From contig ML679966.1 of assembly GCA_007922225.1 (NCBI GenBank), forward strand, positions 56,874,148 through 56,938,147: DNA of 64,000 nucleotides, read 5' to 3'. Each line of letters begins with the position of its first letter. Position 1 is the stretch's first letter. The notes below the pieces were generated by a model. The model ran no database searches, was not told the origin of the DNA, and saw only the letters and a list, made by a program, of their open reading frames with translations. The translations under genes and the position numbers were made by a program. Below, in pieces: positions 48,326-59,194 of this stretch. The stretch comes from Emydura subglobosa (lineage: Eukaryota > Chordata > Testudines > Chelidae).

Positions 48326-49248
48326 AAAATAAAACAAAACATAAATAGCACTTACATGAACTTCTGCTGTTCAGGCTTTGAGCCATGCATGTTTTCTGTA
48401 TGTATAATAATGTTGACTTTGCTGTCCATGTCCATTCAGATTTAAATTCCTTTTACACCTGTGCAGCACCAAACATGCTCTAAGTTTCAAACAATGACAA
48501 TGGATTGTGTAATGTAGTACATGTCTACCAGGATTTGGACTGAGACCACCAGCTCATTTCAGGATCTCTGAACAGTCAACAAATGATAATGACTTTGTGT
48601 GACTACTGATCTTAACAGCATTCAAATCAAGATATGTAAAGCTCCATAAACCATTGGTGATCTTCTAAGGCATCCATTTCCCAGAGTATCATTATTTTAC
48701 TAGGACTTGAAGTTTCAGCTATTTGAACATGCCAGTTGTTGGGAATCTGGAGGATTTTATGATGAATCACTGCTAAAAAGTATACTTTGTATCTGAATAA
48801 GAGTATAAGTAATTTTAGGACCCGACAAGGCCATTTAGGACAACACACTTGCCATTGGTTCTGTCTTAGCACCTTCCTTTTCATCGTAGCCCCAAATACC
48901 ATCCTGAACCAAGCATCCCTTGAAAATTCTTTTGGCATTCTTAAGAGGGAGGTTTAGGAGAATTTCTTCACCTATCCTGCCATATCTTTACCCTTTGTGT
49001 GAAATTATTCTGCATGGATTCTTCATTTATACCTGGCTTAATTCAAAGCTTAAAACTAGAACTGGATGAATAAGAATTAGGGAGAATACTGTGTTTGTTT
49101 CTGAAAATACTTAACACTTGTCAGCAAATTTAAAAAATCCATTTTGAGCCTGCAGACTTTGAATCAGTCAGACAGAAGATTTGAATCCACAACTCCTACC
49201 TGAGTGCCTTAATCACCAGGATATAGAGTCTTTCTTTCTTTCTTTCTT

Positions 49249-49286
<38 letters not shown>

Positions 49287-50035
49287 GCTCAGTGAATATT
49301 TAAGTAAAATATTTTTTGTAAAAGTGGAACAGCTTCAACAGGAGAGATTGAGAGAATAGCTTATTGGTTAGTCTGTCATCTGGCAGTAGGAAGTCTGAGT
49401 TTAACTTCCTGCTCTAGAATGGGATTCAAATCACACACACACACAAATCTTTTCCAGATGAAACTATTAGGTCAAATTTACAAATAGCTTTGAGTCGATT
49501 GAAACTGCATGTTTTGGCAGATGAACTATTTGTCTGAAAAATATTGCCCATTCAGGTCTGAATGCTTTGCAAGTGTGAAACATGCATCTTTACTGAACAC
49601 TTTTATAAGGTCACCTCAAAGTTCCTTTTTTTTTCCAATTCGGAAGGAACTGTGCTTTATGCTCATGACTTAAATTCTTGAGAACTTAAGTATGTAATAT
49701 TTCAACAATAATTTGTCAACAGTACAGTTGAGTTACAGATGACTCACATTTTCTCTGGGAAGCTTTACTGGTCTGTAGTGTACAAACCAAAGACCTAGAA
49801 ACAATTTGAAGGATGAGGGGAGGTTCTTAGGATTTCAGCAATGATAATGCATTAATTCCACTACTATCTGTGCTATCATGAACTTTTTGTCTTTAACAGA
49901 AGATAATAGTTTACTGGATGCCTTCTAAAGCAAAGAGGGATGCTTACTATTAGAGGGTTTCTTGCAGCCAGATGATGGTCCAGCCTGCTTTTTTGTTGTC
50001 CTGCGTGTGTGGTACTTACAATTATTCTGTTTGTC
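48326..50035. other. Intron, with one microsatellite
   Basis: 49140-49230 and 49340-49430 may be tRNA-like SINE scraps flanking the TTTC/TC repeat (TTGAATCCACAACTCC and GGTTAGTCTGTCATCTGG). The 103-residue minus-strand frame at 48627-48938 is not recognised. Confidence 0.45.
49231..49286. repeat. (TTTC)n(TC)n microsatellite
   Basis: Six to seven TTTC units run into about fifteen TC units, visible directly. Confidence 0.92.
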
Positions 50036-50142
50036 AAAACAACAAGAGTTCTGTGGCATCTTAAAGACTAACAAATTTATCTGGGTATAAGCTTTCATGG
50101 GCTGAAAACAGACTAACATGGCTACCCCTCTGGAACTCTGTT
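50036..50142 (+). mobile_element. Common turtle short interspersed repeat
   Basis: The phrases AGAGTTCTGTGGCATCTTAA, AGACTAACAAATTTATCTGG, AAGCTTTCATGGGCTG and CAGACTAACATGGCTACCCC belong to one of the most frequent turtle repeats I know. Its class (Penelope-like or SINE) I cannot settle. Confidence 0.6.
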
Positions 50143-52145
50143 TGTCAAGTGCATCATCAGCTCCTGTTGGAAATAATTATGACTAAAATGTCTTGTCTTC
50201 TCTGTTAATTGAATTGCATTCTTTTGGTCAAGACATGAGAAGATGGTGACTAGGGAACGATTTCTAACAATTTTTGAAATGACAAACCTAATCAACTGGA
50301 GTTAGCACTGTCCCTTAAACACATGCCTAGCCTTCATGTCATAGAGAAATGAGCTGACTTGCTTATAAATGGGTTGTCAGACAACTTAATTTTGAATTAC
50401 CACCTTTAATTATGTTACTGATATAATTTGCTGTGATCAGATTAGTGCAGCTGGCCTCTAGTTTAGTTTTCCTATTTCCTATGTGCACCGTACAATGAAG
50501 CTGTCTGAAATAAACATCTATTAAAGGAATACATGCTTTACAAGAATTCATTATTCTACACGACAAATGAAACAGAAGCCAGAGTATCAATCTTGTCTCC
50601 ATTCAATGAATACAGTAACTTCAAAATAATCGTTGTGTGCCAAATGGCAAATTAATAGCAATAAGATTTGGCATGCTGCCTTTATGTATTTGCAAAATAT
50701 ATGTTGTGTATATTTTCCCGTAAGGATTCATTATCTTGATTGAGATTGTATTAGAAAAATATGCACAAGTTATCATGCTTTCAGTTTAGAGGGGGTCCAT
50801 AAATAATGATCTTTTGGTATTCTGCATGATTCTGTTACTGTAACTGTATGAAATTCTTAAAAATTTAGCTTCTCGTTACAAAATCTTAAAATCTGATTCT
50901 ACTGACCTGACAAGGAGTAGCACTTTACTCTGTACAATCTCAGTGGTATTACTTGCAAACTAAGGCTTTTATCCTGCAAGCAGCTTTGCACAGATGGACC
51001 CCTGCAATTACCCGTGCAGAACCCCATTGACTTCAGTAAGTTACAGCTTGTAAAATCCAAGTTCCAAGGTACAACTCAACCTGAGTAAGGGCTGCTCGCA
51101 AGATCTGACCTATTATGAATAATCTTGTGACCTGGGTGAAAACTTTCTGTTGTTGAGTTAAAACTCTATTAATATTGGCAGATATGAACTCACCTTTCAA
51201 TTAACATGATTTAAGCTAAGCCCCACCTAACACAGAAGGTTTGGCTAAGTATTATTTGGTGTAGGGATGTGCATGTGTGGGAAGAGATCTCACAGAAATT
51301 GAGGTCAGATGGAGGAAGAGAGCGAGAGAGAGCCTGAAAGAGCAGCTGACTCTGGAAGAAATCTGGGGACAGGGTGGGGCTGAGGGATGCAGACTGAAAA
51401 GATTGCTATTGGTTCTGTAAGCAAAAGGAGGTGTTTTCTGCTGTTTTATTCCTTCTGAATTCAGAGATACAGAATTTTGTACGTTCTTTCTAAACAAATA
51501 AAATGGCTTCAAAGAAACACCTGACTATCACCAATTTCTGTTCCCAAGTGGAACACCTTCAGGGCCAAACTTTGCCTAGCCATGCAGGTTGAAAAGATGT
51601 AATAATAAATAAATCAAAACAAATGTTAAGAACTCTGTTTTAGAGCCTCACAAACCGCTTAAGTTTGAGATTCTGTTATCAGAGACACTGTTAAGTAGTA
51701 TAAACCTGAAATTTGGGTTTCTGTTAAAAATTGTGGGGCCCTTGTTGGATGAAATTTACCAGCGAGGAGAACTGTATAAGGCATATGTTCTCGTTTTCTT
51801 GCCCCACTCCTTACCCAAAGCAATACTCAGGAAAAACCCATTCAGCCCACACAATCCAGAACTCCTGGGTGGATTCTTTGGTCTTAGGTGGTGGCTTGTG
51901 ATTAACTTATCCTTATCTTTACAGTTATGTTAATTGAAGGGTGTGTTCACATTTATCAATCTCAATGAGGTTTTAACTCAACCCATAACAAGATTTAACC
52001 AAGCTTTCCTAGACCTGAAGAAAGGCTCTGTGTGGCTCAAAAGCAACATAAACCAGTCTAATAAGATATTTCCTCACCCACCTTGTATCTTAAATAACAT
52101 TGAAGTCAATTAAGGGTTTCCACAGAGCTAGGAGACTAGATAATG
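50143..52145. other. Intron, unassigned with short repeat scraps
   Basis: 50960-51120 is a copy of the short palindromic repeat (TTTATCCTGCAAGCAGC and CCCCATTGACTTCAGTAAG). A GA-rich run lies near 51315-51335. No exon recognised. Confidence 0.45.
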
Positions 52146-52148
52146 CAA

Positions 52149-52542
52149 GTATGTCTACACTGCATTGTAAACATATAAACCTGGGACCCGAGCTTGTGGT
52201 CTCCATGTTTCCAAGCCTGTGCCTGATCATCCATGCTGCATTGTAAATGTGAGCTTACAGGTGCTGGACCCTGGGTCTCACAGTCATGCAAATGTGTCCC
52301 CACTGAATGGCACATACCTTCTGACTCAGTTCTGCAGCTTGACCTCCATCCACAGGGCAAAATGACGAGGCTTGGACTCTAGTCAGTGGGACTTGGACTC
52401 TGACCCAGTCCACTAGCAGGGTCCTATGACCCAAGTCCTGAGTGCTCTCTGACCCAGTTCAGACTGATTTGTGTGTGGACAGAAGAGGAGCTTGGGCTCA
52501 AACCTGAGTCAGAGCCCTGGTTCAGTGTGCTGTGTAGAAAGC
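52149..52542. mobile_element. DNA transposon (MITE) with GTCTACACTG / GTGTAGA ends
   Basis: The left end TATGTCTACACTGCATTGTA and the right end TTCAGTGTGCTGTGTAGAAA are inverted repeats of the hAT MITE type. The interior is GC-rich with repeated CTTGGACTCTG/GACCCAGTC text. No target duplication was fixed. Confidence 0.65.
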
Positions 52543-52719
52543 CCCATCTTGAGCTGGCTCCCACCTCACAGCAGGAAACGTGAAAGTCCTAGTATCCCTG
52601 ATTCCAAGGCAGTCAGCATGGCAGGTCTGCTCCAGAGCTCTGGAAGCATTGGTTTTCCATTAGCCCGCCAGGAAACTAGGCAAGATTCTCATGGCACCCT
52701 GTAAGTCAGGGTGTCCTTG

Positions 52720-52832
52720 GAAACTAGACTGTTTCCACTCATGTTTGTTTGAAAATAAAATGTTTCCATGAAACATTTAGGTTTAGAGGAATCAGCACTT
52801 TCTCATTTCATGAGAACTCCTGACCAGCTCTA
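52720..52832. mobile_element. Fragment of the AGCTCTA-ended MITE
   Basis: GTTTGAAAATAAAATGTTTCC, then CATTTCATGAGAACTCC and GACCAGCTCTAATAG match the right half of the element type at 19837-20266. Confidence 0.5.
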
Positions 52833-53000
52833 ATAGGAAAGTACTATTATCTCCATTGTATAGATAGGACCTGAGGCACAGAGACACAAAGTGACTTGTC
52901 TGTGGACAAAGAAAGCCTGTGGTAGAGGAGGGAATTGAACTAGTGTCTGCCAGGTTAGTGCCCTAACCGGTGGGCTGTCCTCCTCCTCTGTAATTGAGAG
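52833..53000 (-). mobile_element. MIR SINE, minus strand
   Basis: TACTATTATCTCCATTGTAT, then ACCTGAGGCACAGAGACAC, then AAGTGACTTGTCTGTGGAC, then GGGAATTGAACTAGTGTCTG and GTGCCCTAACCGGTGGGC give the reverse complement of MIR from 3' to 5', including its tRNA-like end. Confidence 0.85.
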
Positions 53001-54580
53001 CTGCTCTCAGTGCACCTTGGACTAATCCTGGATTAGGACCATTCTTGAAAAACATTTAGCTCATTGCTAAGTATAATCTTGCTTCAGTCACATTCACACC
53101 CATTTTTATTCGCATTTTACAAACTTTTCTATGAATGAAGTTCCTCTTACAAATAAATATTCACGGAAAGTAATTAGCAACTGGGATTTGTTCTATCACA
53201 AATTACAATTGCTTTGTATTTAAATGAAATTTATTTTGGACAAAAGCAGAATTATAAATAATTTTATCAATAAATAAGTAATTTTATTTATAAATTTAAA
53301 TTAATAAATAAAAATTATTAAATTAAATAAATAAATGTATTTATAAATTTATAATTCATTCCATCAGGTGACAGAAACAGTGGCATATGGTGAAGGTCAT
53401 CAGTCACACAGCTCAACTAGTGAATCATGAAGGATTTGTTGCAGAAAACAGTTTGTGAGTGATCGATCAGCTGAAACGTGTTTGGAGACAAAAAATTCCA
53501 AACGGTTGTCAATATGGAACAAAATAATAAAGAGAGAACTAAATTAACTGAAAGCCAAATTCTTCCTTGTGTAGAAGGCCTGCATGAGCTGTGTGTGTTG
53601 TTTAAATCCCATTTAAACCTTCTGTATATGAGTGAATTTCACTCTAAGGTTAAATTAGGATGTTGTGCTAGCTGATTAGTGGTCTGATGCTATCTGGTAT
53701 ATCTAGTGGTCCTACTCCCAGTGTTTCACCAGAGGGCACAGCTCTTTACGGCTAAACACATATGGAAAGGTGATTGTTCAAGCCTAAGAACTGTCCTTAA
53801 TTTTTTCTGACAATTCTTCACCACCCATCCACTCCTCACACCAAGCCCCCCAAAGAAAAGGCAGAAGACCAGGCAAGTTATGTCCACCTGATTCATGCCA
53901 TTACTTGGTGTAGAGCATGGGTGGATCCAGTAGTACAAAAAGGCAGAGGATTCACTGCTATGTGGAATCTCTTTTTCTGTTATACCTGCAGGAAGCCTGC
54001 ATAAGAGCCCATGGGGGCTGGGCTGGAGCAATCTCCAGATAGCAATTCTTTGCCTGCTTTTTGGTCTAGTTGGATTGTTCTCATGCCCTTATCCACTGCA
54101 CATTTGCTGGTGCATAATTCAGCTGTTTGGTTGTGCATGGGGCCCTTCATTTTTTCCCTCTCTGACAATGCTGAATTAAGCAGTCATGCAAACCGCATGA
54201 GACATGAGTTATCACTTAACAAGGCTTACCACAGATGTCAAGAAGAGGAAGAATATACTCCACAGCAAACACCCACCAACTGTTTCTAACATCCTCCTTC
54301 CCCAGATGTAATTGACTCTGTATTTTCTCCTTCTAAAATGTTGAATTGAGACATTTGTTTATATAGAAAGGGAGACAAAGAACATAAAATGTTTTCTCAA
54401 TTGATGATTGATTTTTTGTGTGTGTGTGTTCAATGGCAGACACTTTAATGTGCCACATCTTCCTGGCAACGCATCACACCCGAGTTTTGCAACAGGCAGA
54501 AGGGATCTATCTATAGAAAAACAGTTTTAAAATAATTGCTTTCTCAAAACACACCGTTATCAGGTTTAGTTTTCATTCAC
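53001..54580. other. Intron, with an AT low-complexity block
   Basis: 53215-53355 is AT-only low-complexity sequence made of AAATAAATA and TTTATAAATTT pieces. The frames at 53726-54289 on both strands are unrecognised. No exon signal seen. Confidence 0.45.
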
Positions 54581-54745
54581 AGACTCATAGATTAGGGTAG
54601 AAAGGGACCTCAGGAGGTTATCTAGTCCAACCCCCTGCTCAAAGCAGGACCATCCCCAACTAAATCATCCCAGCCAGGGCTTTGTCAAGCCGGACTTTAA
54701 AAACCTCTCAGGATGGAGATTCCACCACCTAACCCATTCCTAAGG
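54581..54745 (-). mobile_element. CR1 LINE 3' tail, minus strand
   Basis: The + strand reads ATTAGGGTAGAAAGGGACC, then TATCTAGTCCAACCCCCTGC, then AAGCAGGACCATCCCCAAC, then CAGCCAGGGCTTTGTCAAGC and GATGGAGATTCCACCACC. This is the reverse complement of the CR1 subfamily tail at about 12120-12265. Confidence 0.92.
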
Positions 54746-56078
54746 TTTTATGTTTTTAATGACTGAATACCTCACCCCCAGTAGACTTTGCTTCAAATCC
54801 TACCTTGTCTCCCAAGTCTCAGTTGAGCCTACATTAAAAACCATCATAATACAGCGGTCGTCCTACTCAAGATAGACCCAGAAATTAAACATCATGGATG
54901 TTATGGGTCAGGATTAAAATGCAGTGGCAGGCAGCTCTCAATGTATCTATCAACAATTTTTAGCTTGGGCTATTCATTTCTTATTTTCATTAGTACAAAG
55001 GTCACACCTGATTGAAATAAAAACTGACATCTGCCCTCTGCAAAGTAATCCAGGAAAAATTTTGATTGAGAGGTCTATATAATATTTGCCTTAACTAGGT
55101 CCTGTGATTTATCAGTGCTAAGATTTGATATCTGATCCTTTGCATTCTCAGCTCCTATTTAATATTCATTCTTCTATATGTGATCTGATTTCCTTGAACG
55201 CTTTTTCCTTAATGCTTAACATTCATGATATTGTGTCTCCTGCTCATTTGAAGGTGCTCAGCATCTCACAGGATTGCATCCCAAATCATAAGGCCCCATA
55301 TCAGCCAGGGGGCGGGTTCTGATTCTTCAGAATGACATTTGCTGCTCTCTGTCCCTATAGAAGCAAGCATTCTGCCTGTACAACCCCCTAGTCCCTGGTA
55401 AACCAGGAATCTCAGGACCTAAGGTTAGCTCCCCCACAGCTACCCTGCCAATAAACTATCAGGCAGACCAAAATAGTTTCCTGTCAACAACATTAAAACA
55501 TGTTTCTCACTGGATGCGCTCAGCAACTTCGTTTGCAAATTGCAGTGACAACCTTAGGAAGGGAATTGCATCCAGTAGATGTGCATTGCATTTCTCTCTC
55601 CTGCTGTTTTTGAGAATCTGGTAGGCTCTATAGAGCTGCAGCCTGAACTTTGGACTTTCTCAGGCTCATCAATTTCACATTCATTCAATTCTCCTAGATG
55701 ATGTGATTGCCTTGGAAACCTTTTTAAAAATGTTTTAATATTCATGATGCTCGGTCACTCTATGCCAGGCAGATTTGCCAACTGAGCCTCTGCACTCATC
55801 CTGACTCCGAATGTCAGTGTGTTTATTTCATTCAGACAAGGCTCATCATACTTATTTGTCTGCTTGAAATAGAAAACAACATTCTTCTCCATCAAACACT
55901 TACGGTAGATCAGAACTAAAATGAAATATCAGCTGGTGAAAGCCTCTTCCTGAAAAAAAACCATATCCAAGGACAAATGAGAGCTGCACCCTTTGGTTAT
56001 ATTTAGTTCCTCAAAAAGGTTTTACTTTTGTTCACTCTTCCTGTATTTTGTGAACTTCTGTGCTTGCAACAGAAGACC
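54746..56078. other. Intron and region upstream of the alternative MARCHF1 first exon
   Basis: No clear repeat. The last few hundred bases should hold the 5' UTR and promoter of the short-N-terminus MARCHF1 transcript if that start is used. I see no TATA box or CpG-rich stretch, so I cannot place a transcription start. Confidence 0.45.
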
Positions 56079-56189
56079 ATGAACAACTGCAACAGTCGTT
56101 TAAACTTTTTAATCATGTGGCAAAGCAGTAAAATATCTGCAATGTATTTCATGGGAAAAGATTCCAAATTGTCTAACTTTTTTCAACAG
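56079..56189 (+). CDS. MARCHF1: MARCHF1 alternative first coding segment (short isoform)
   Basis: The open frame runs without a splice site into the exon at 56190. From the ATG at 56079 it reads [18 protein letters not shown], then [19 protein letters not shown], then ASSPTTG. The mammalian short MARCH1 isoform, as I recall it, begins MTSSHVCCNFLNMWKKSK and continues ISTMYYLNQDAKLSNLFLQ before ASSPTTG. Length and alignment agree without gaps, which fixes the start at 56079 rather than the in-frame ATG at 56028. The first 111 nt are therefore coding in the short transcript but intron in the long one, where the acceptor TTTTTTCAACAG at 56189 is used. An alternative promoter just upstream is inferred. 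Confidence 0.9.
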
Positions 56190-56269
56190 GCAAGCAGTCC
56201 TACAACAGGAACAGCTCCTAGGAGTCAGTCACGGTTGTCTGTATGCCCTTCCACTCAGGACATCTGTAG
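56190..56269 (+). CDS. MARCHF1: MARCHF1 common exon before the RING-CH domain, 80 nt
   Basis: Encodes [18 protein letters not shown] and CPSTQDIC plus the first two bases of an Arg codon. As I recall, this matches mammalian MARCH1 exactly. The acceptor CAG at 56189 and the donor CTGTAG|GTAGGT at 56270 bound it, with phase 0 in and phase 2 out. The final Cys is the first zinc ligand of the RING-CH domain, whose motif in the family continues CRICHCEGDEE, so the intron cuts the domain right after its first ligand. The next constitutive exon (ICHCEGDEE onward) is not found up to 64000 and must lie downstream. Confidence 0.96.
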
Positions 56270-56531
56270 GTAGGTGCTGAATAAATCATTTAAATCTGTC
56301 GTACATTAGTTGTGTTCTTTATCTAACCTGAAAGCTCTTGCTTCTGCTTAGCATTATTCATGAATTACACACATCTGGGTTTTCTTTTGAGCTCTTGTTT
56401 TTGTTCTGTTTTCTTTTCAGTCTCATTTTTTCTATTTAATCAAAACTCATGTTTCTATTTTCATATCTCTCATTATTTTTTGTCTCTCTTTACCATTTTC
56501 CATCCCTCTCCTTTGCTGCCGCTTTGTATAG

Positions 56532-57293
56532 ATCTACCACTTTGCACGATGTGTCAGAAGATGAGTTTGAACATGCAACACCTGTCATGGTGCTGACCCC
56601 TGCTAGAAGGGAGTCCGGTAAGAAACAAGTGAAACGAAGGTTTAGGCGGAGAAAAGAGACTGGTGACAATGTAGAGCATTCAGAGAAGCAAAGAAAAGGG
56701 AAGGACTGCAAATTGTACCCAATGGTTGCAAACTCCAGATGCAATGCATTGCATAAGGAGACATCTGATTCTTCATCCTCAGATGAGAGTCAGTGGGCTC
56801 AAGCTAGAAGGAGAGCCCGAGAAAAGGTCAAAATGCCCAGGAAAGGGAGAAGGAGCAATAGATCGTGCAATAACCCAGATGGATCTCCAAATAACAATGC
56901 CATTGAACTTGTCACACTGGGGACAATGGGAAAAAAGAAACAAGAGGTGTCTGATTCTGATAACCACACTTTAAGTCACTGGAGGAGAAAAGTTTCAAGA
57001 TGTAAAGAATCTTGCCTTTCGCTGTCTTCAGTATCCTCTCGGGAGGCGGGGAGTTCCTCAAGAAAATGTGGAAAAAACAGGGGAAAAAGCTACCCCCAAG
57101 ATCTGCAGTCTTCATCTTACCTTAGACAAAATAAAGTTGTCAAGGAAGGCTTTATGGAGAGAGGCTCTGGCAGTGATGCTATGACAGTTCCAGATAATGG
57201 AGAACCTGTTGGGGCAGGGCCCAGTGTGACTGATGCGGTTCAGAAACCTCCTGTTTTATATGATGACTGGTCTGATGATTTAGAAGTATGCAG
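56532..57293 (+). CDS. MARCHF1: MARCHF1 762-nt cassette exon (long isoform)
   Basis: A pyrimidine-rich tract ending TTGTATAG precedes the exon, and the donor TGCAG|GTTAGT follows it. The length is 762 nt, a multiple of three, with phase 2 at both ends, so it can be included or skipped without changing frame. It supplies about 254 residues: R-STTLHDVSEDEFEHATP, then Lys/Arg-rich text (KKQVKRRFRRRKE), a Ser/Asp cluster (SDSSSSDES), more basic text, Ser-rich regions, and an acidic end (YDDWSDDLEVCR). The end repeats Cys-Arg, so the first RING-CH ligand is re-created before the next exon. The frame stays open from the upstream intron (56449) and past the donor to 57372. I recall a similar long insertion in MARCHF8 isoforms. 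No known domain; the basic clusters could be nuclear or lipid-binding signals. Confidence 0.88.
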
Positions 57294-58735
57294 GTTAGTC
57301 TCTCATAAGAAAGATTTGATATTACCAAAAGGAATTGGTTATTGCCATGAATCATATGTGCCTTTTACCTGATTCTTGCTGTCATTTGGGTCTTTCTTTC
57401 TAACTACTGCTCAGTAACTATCTGTTAGGGGCTGTAATACATAGCACAAAATGACTGATAAAGATTTCTAAAGCTATGACACTTAACTCATTTAAAAACA
57501 CTAGTACCACAGACTTAGATCCCCCGCCCGCAGCCCCAGCCCCAACCCACCTCCTGCTTGTTGACTTCTCCTACCAAGTTTGAGACACTGTGCACTCTGG
57601 CATAGTGCTGTGATATTTTAAATCTGGAAGAATGAGAATCAGAAAGTGAGAGGGAAGACCCAGATAGCTCAATGCTAATGGGATACAGAGACTTTCATTC
57701 TTAGGTGAGCAGTTCAAATCAAGCCCTGGTCTCTAGTGATTGAAATACGTTACTCTCGGTGACTGTTCATTAATCTACATGAAGTGAGCTGTTGGTCTCA
57801 AGTCAGTGCCCACTATATATGACATCCTTACAGGTGGCATTACTTTAGCGGTCTGAGCACATATATTAAGGACTGTATCAGCACAAATACTGAACTGCCT
57901 TCCGGATCAAGACTGAGGTATGCTGGCATCCTGTGTGGGGGTTTGTCCTGCTGCTACCCAGGATGTGTTATGTGAATGAACAGAGGTCTTTGGTTTCCGA
58001 GGCTGTCAGTCTGGCACCATTCACAAGGACGGACCCTGGGAGGTCCATGGAATAATAATAAATTCAATATTTGAAGGAAAAATATATTGAAAGGAATTAG
58101 AATGGGATAAAGTAACATCAACAAGTTGTCCACTTAAGCAGAGAAGTTGCCTCAGAGGGAACTATCAAAGGCAAGGGTTTCAGATTGACATCACAACATT
58201 AAATCAGTACATGGCAGTGTGTCAGTGGATCTTAAAGCCAGATTGTGCTGTGAGTAAAGACACTCTTCAGCTTGCTGACCCCTCTAAACCAGTATATGAG
58301 TTTGGGGTAGTAAACTGAGTGAACCTGAGTAAACCAATTCATCAGTAATTTGAAAATATACCAGATAGGAAGTTATAGGGAAAATCAGGCATTAAAATTA
58401 ATATTTCTTTACAAAAATGGACCCAATTCTCATTTACAGTAAGTCCCCTGGCAATGTAAATAGGCTTTACTGTAAATGAGAATCAGGCCTAATACATTGA
58501 TACAGTAACTGAAAATGTTGCAAACTTCTTTCTTTTCTGGGAAGAATTGGTATGAAAATGTAAACAGAAGCAGAATGGGGAAATGAATACGTGCTGTGAA
58601 ACTATATGGCGTGATACAGTGTACTCTGTGCCCTGCAATAAGCTCCAATGGTCCTAGTTAAGAAAATTGTCAGGCAGTAGAAAAACAGTCAGTATGCTTT
58701 TCCAGATTATATATGTAAGATATAATTATTAGTGG
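57294..58735 (+). other. MARCHF1: Intron after the cassette exon, first part
   Basis: Starts GTTAGTCTC. 57600-57720 may be a tRNA-like SINE scrap (CAGATAGCTCAATGCTAATG and GAGCAGTTCAAATCAAGCC). A perfect short palindrome lies at 58426-58483 and is listed separately. No further exon recognised. Confidence 0.5.
58426..58483. repeat. Inverted repeat, 17-nt perfect arms
   Basis: ATTCTCATTTACAGTAA (58426-58442) and TTACTGTAAATGAGAAT (58467-58483) are exact reverse complements with a 24-base loop. It is a well-preserved copy of the short palindromic MITE found in decayed form elsewhere in the window. Confidence 0.9.
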
Positions 58736-58739
58736 ACCA

Positions 58740-58975
58740 TGTGCTGTACACCCCTCAATATGTTAGGTAAGCCACAACTCAGTGCCCTTTTTCATTATTC
58801 ATTTTTGTATCTGCCTTTTGTCTCACCCTGTACTTACATTGTGAGATTTTGGGAGCAGGGCCCATCGGTTTGTTTTGTGTTTATACAGTGCCTGGTACAG
58901 TGTGGCCCCAATCCATGCTTAGGGCCGTGCCTGCTACTGCAATAAATGATGATGATGGTGATTTATATTACAGTA
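58740..58975 (+). mobile_element. L2-type LINE 3' end
   Basis: TTGTGAGATTTTGGGAGCAGG, then CCATCGGTTTGTTTTGTG, then TACAGTGCCTGGTACAGTGT, then GGCCCCAATCCATGCTTAGG and a GATGATGATGG tail are the typical 3' end. Confidence 0.75.
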
Positions 58976-59190
58976 GCACTTTGAGGCCCAAACATATTGA
59001 AGCTCCTTTGTGCTAGTTATTGTACATACAGTAAGAAGATTCAGTCATTGTGAACTGAATATAATCTCCCCTTAACCTGAAATAAGTCTGTCCACTCAAG
59101 GGTTTGCACTAGTTTAACTAAATCAATTTTAAAAAAATGAATTAAAGAAACTAGTGCAACTTTCTCATGTAGATTGAGCCTCCTTGCTGC
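58976..59190. other. Short unassigned stretch
   Basis: Unique AT-rich sequence; ACTTTGAGGCCCAAACATAT at the start may be another LINE-tail scrap. Confidence 0.35.
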
Positions 59191-59194
59191 CCCA

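Noticed and set aside
48627..48938. 103-residue minus-strand frame
   Set aside because: No motif, no acceptor/donor pair with a known exon; consistent with chance in this base composition.
56028..56078. Upstream in-frame ATG at 56028 as MARCHF1 start
   Set aside because: The gap-free alignment with the mammalian short isoform begins at 56079; residues before it match nothing I know.
57294..57372. Extension of the cassette-exon frame to a stop at 57370
   Set aside because: A good donor (CAG|GTTAGT) sits at 57294 and the C-terminal CR fits the RING-CH junction. Read-through would give a protein without the E3 domain; possible as a minor form but not supported.
57600..57720. tRNA gene candidate
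   Set aside because: GTTCAAATC-like B box without a matching acceptor stem; more likely a SINE scrap.
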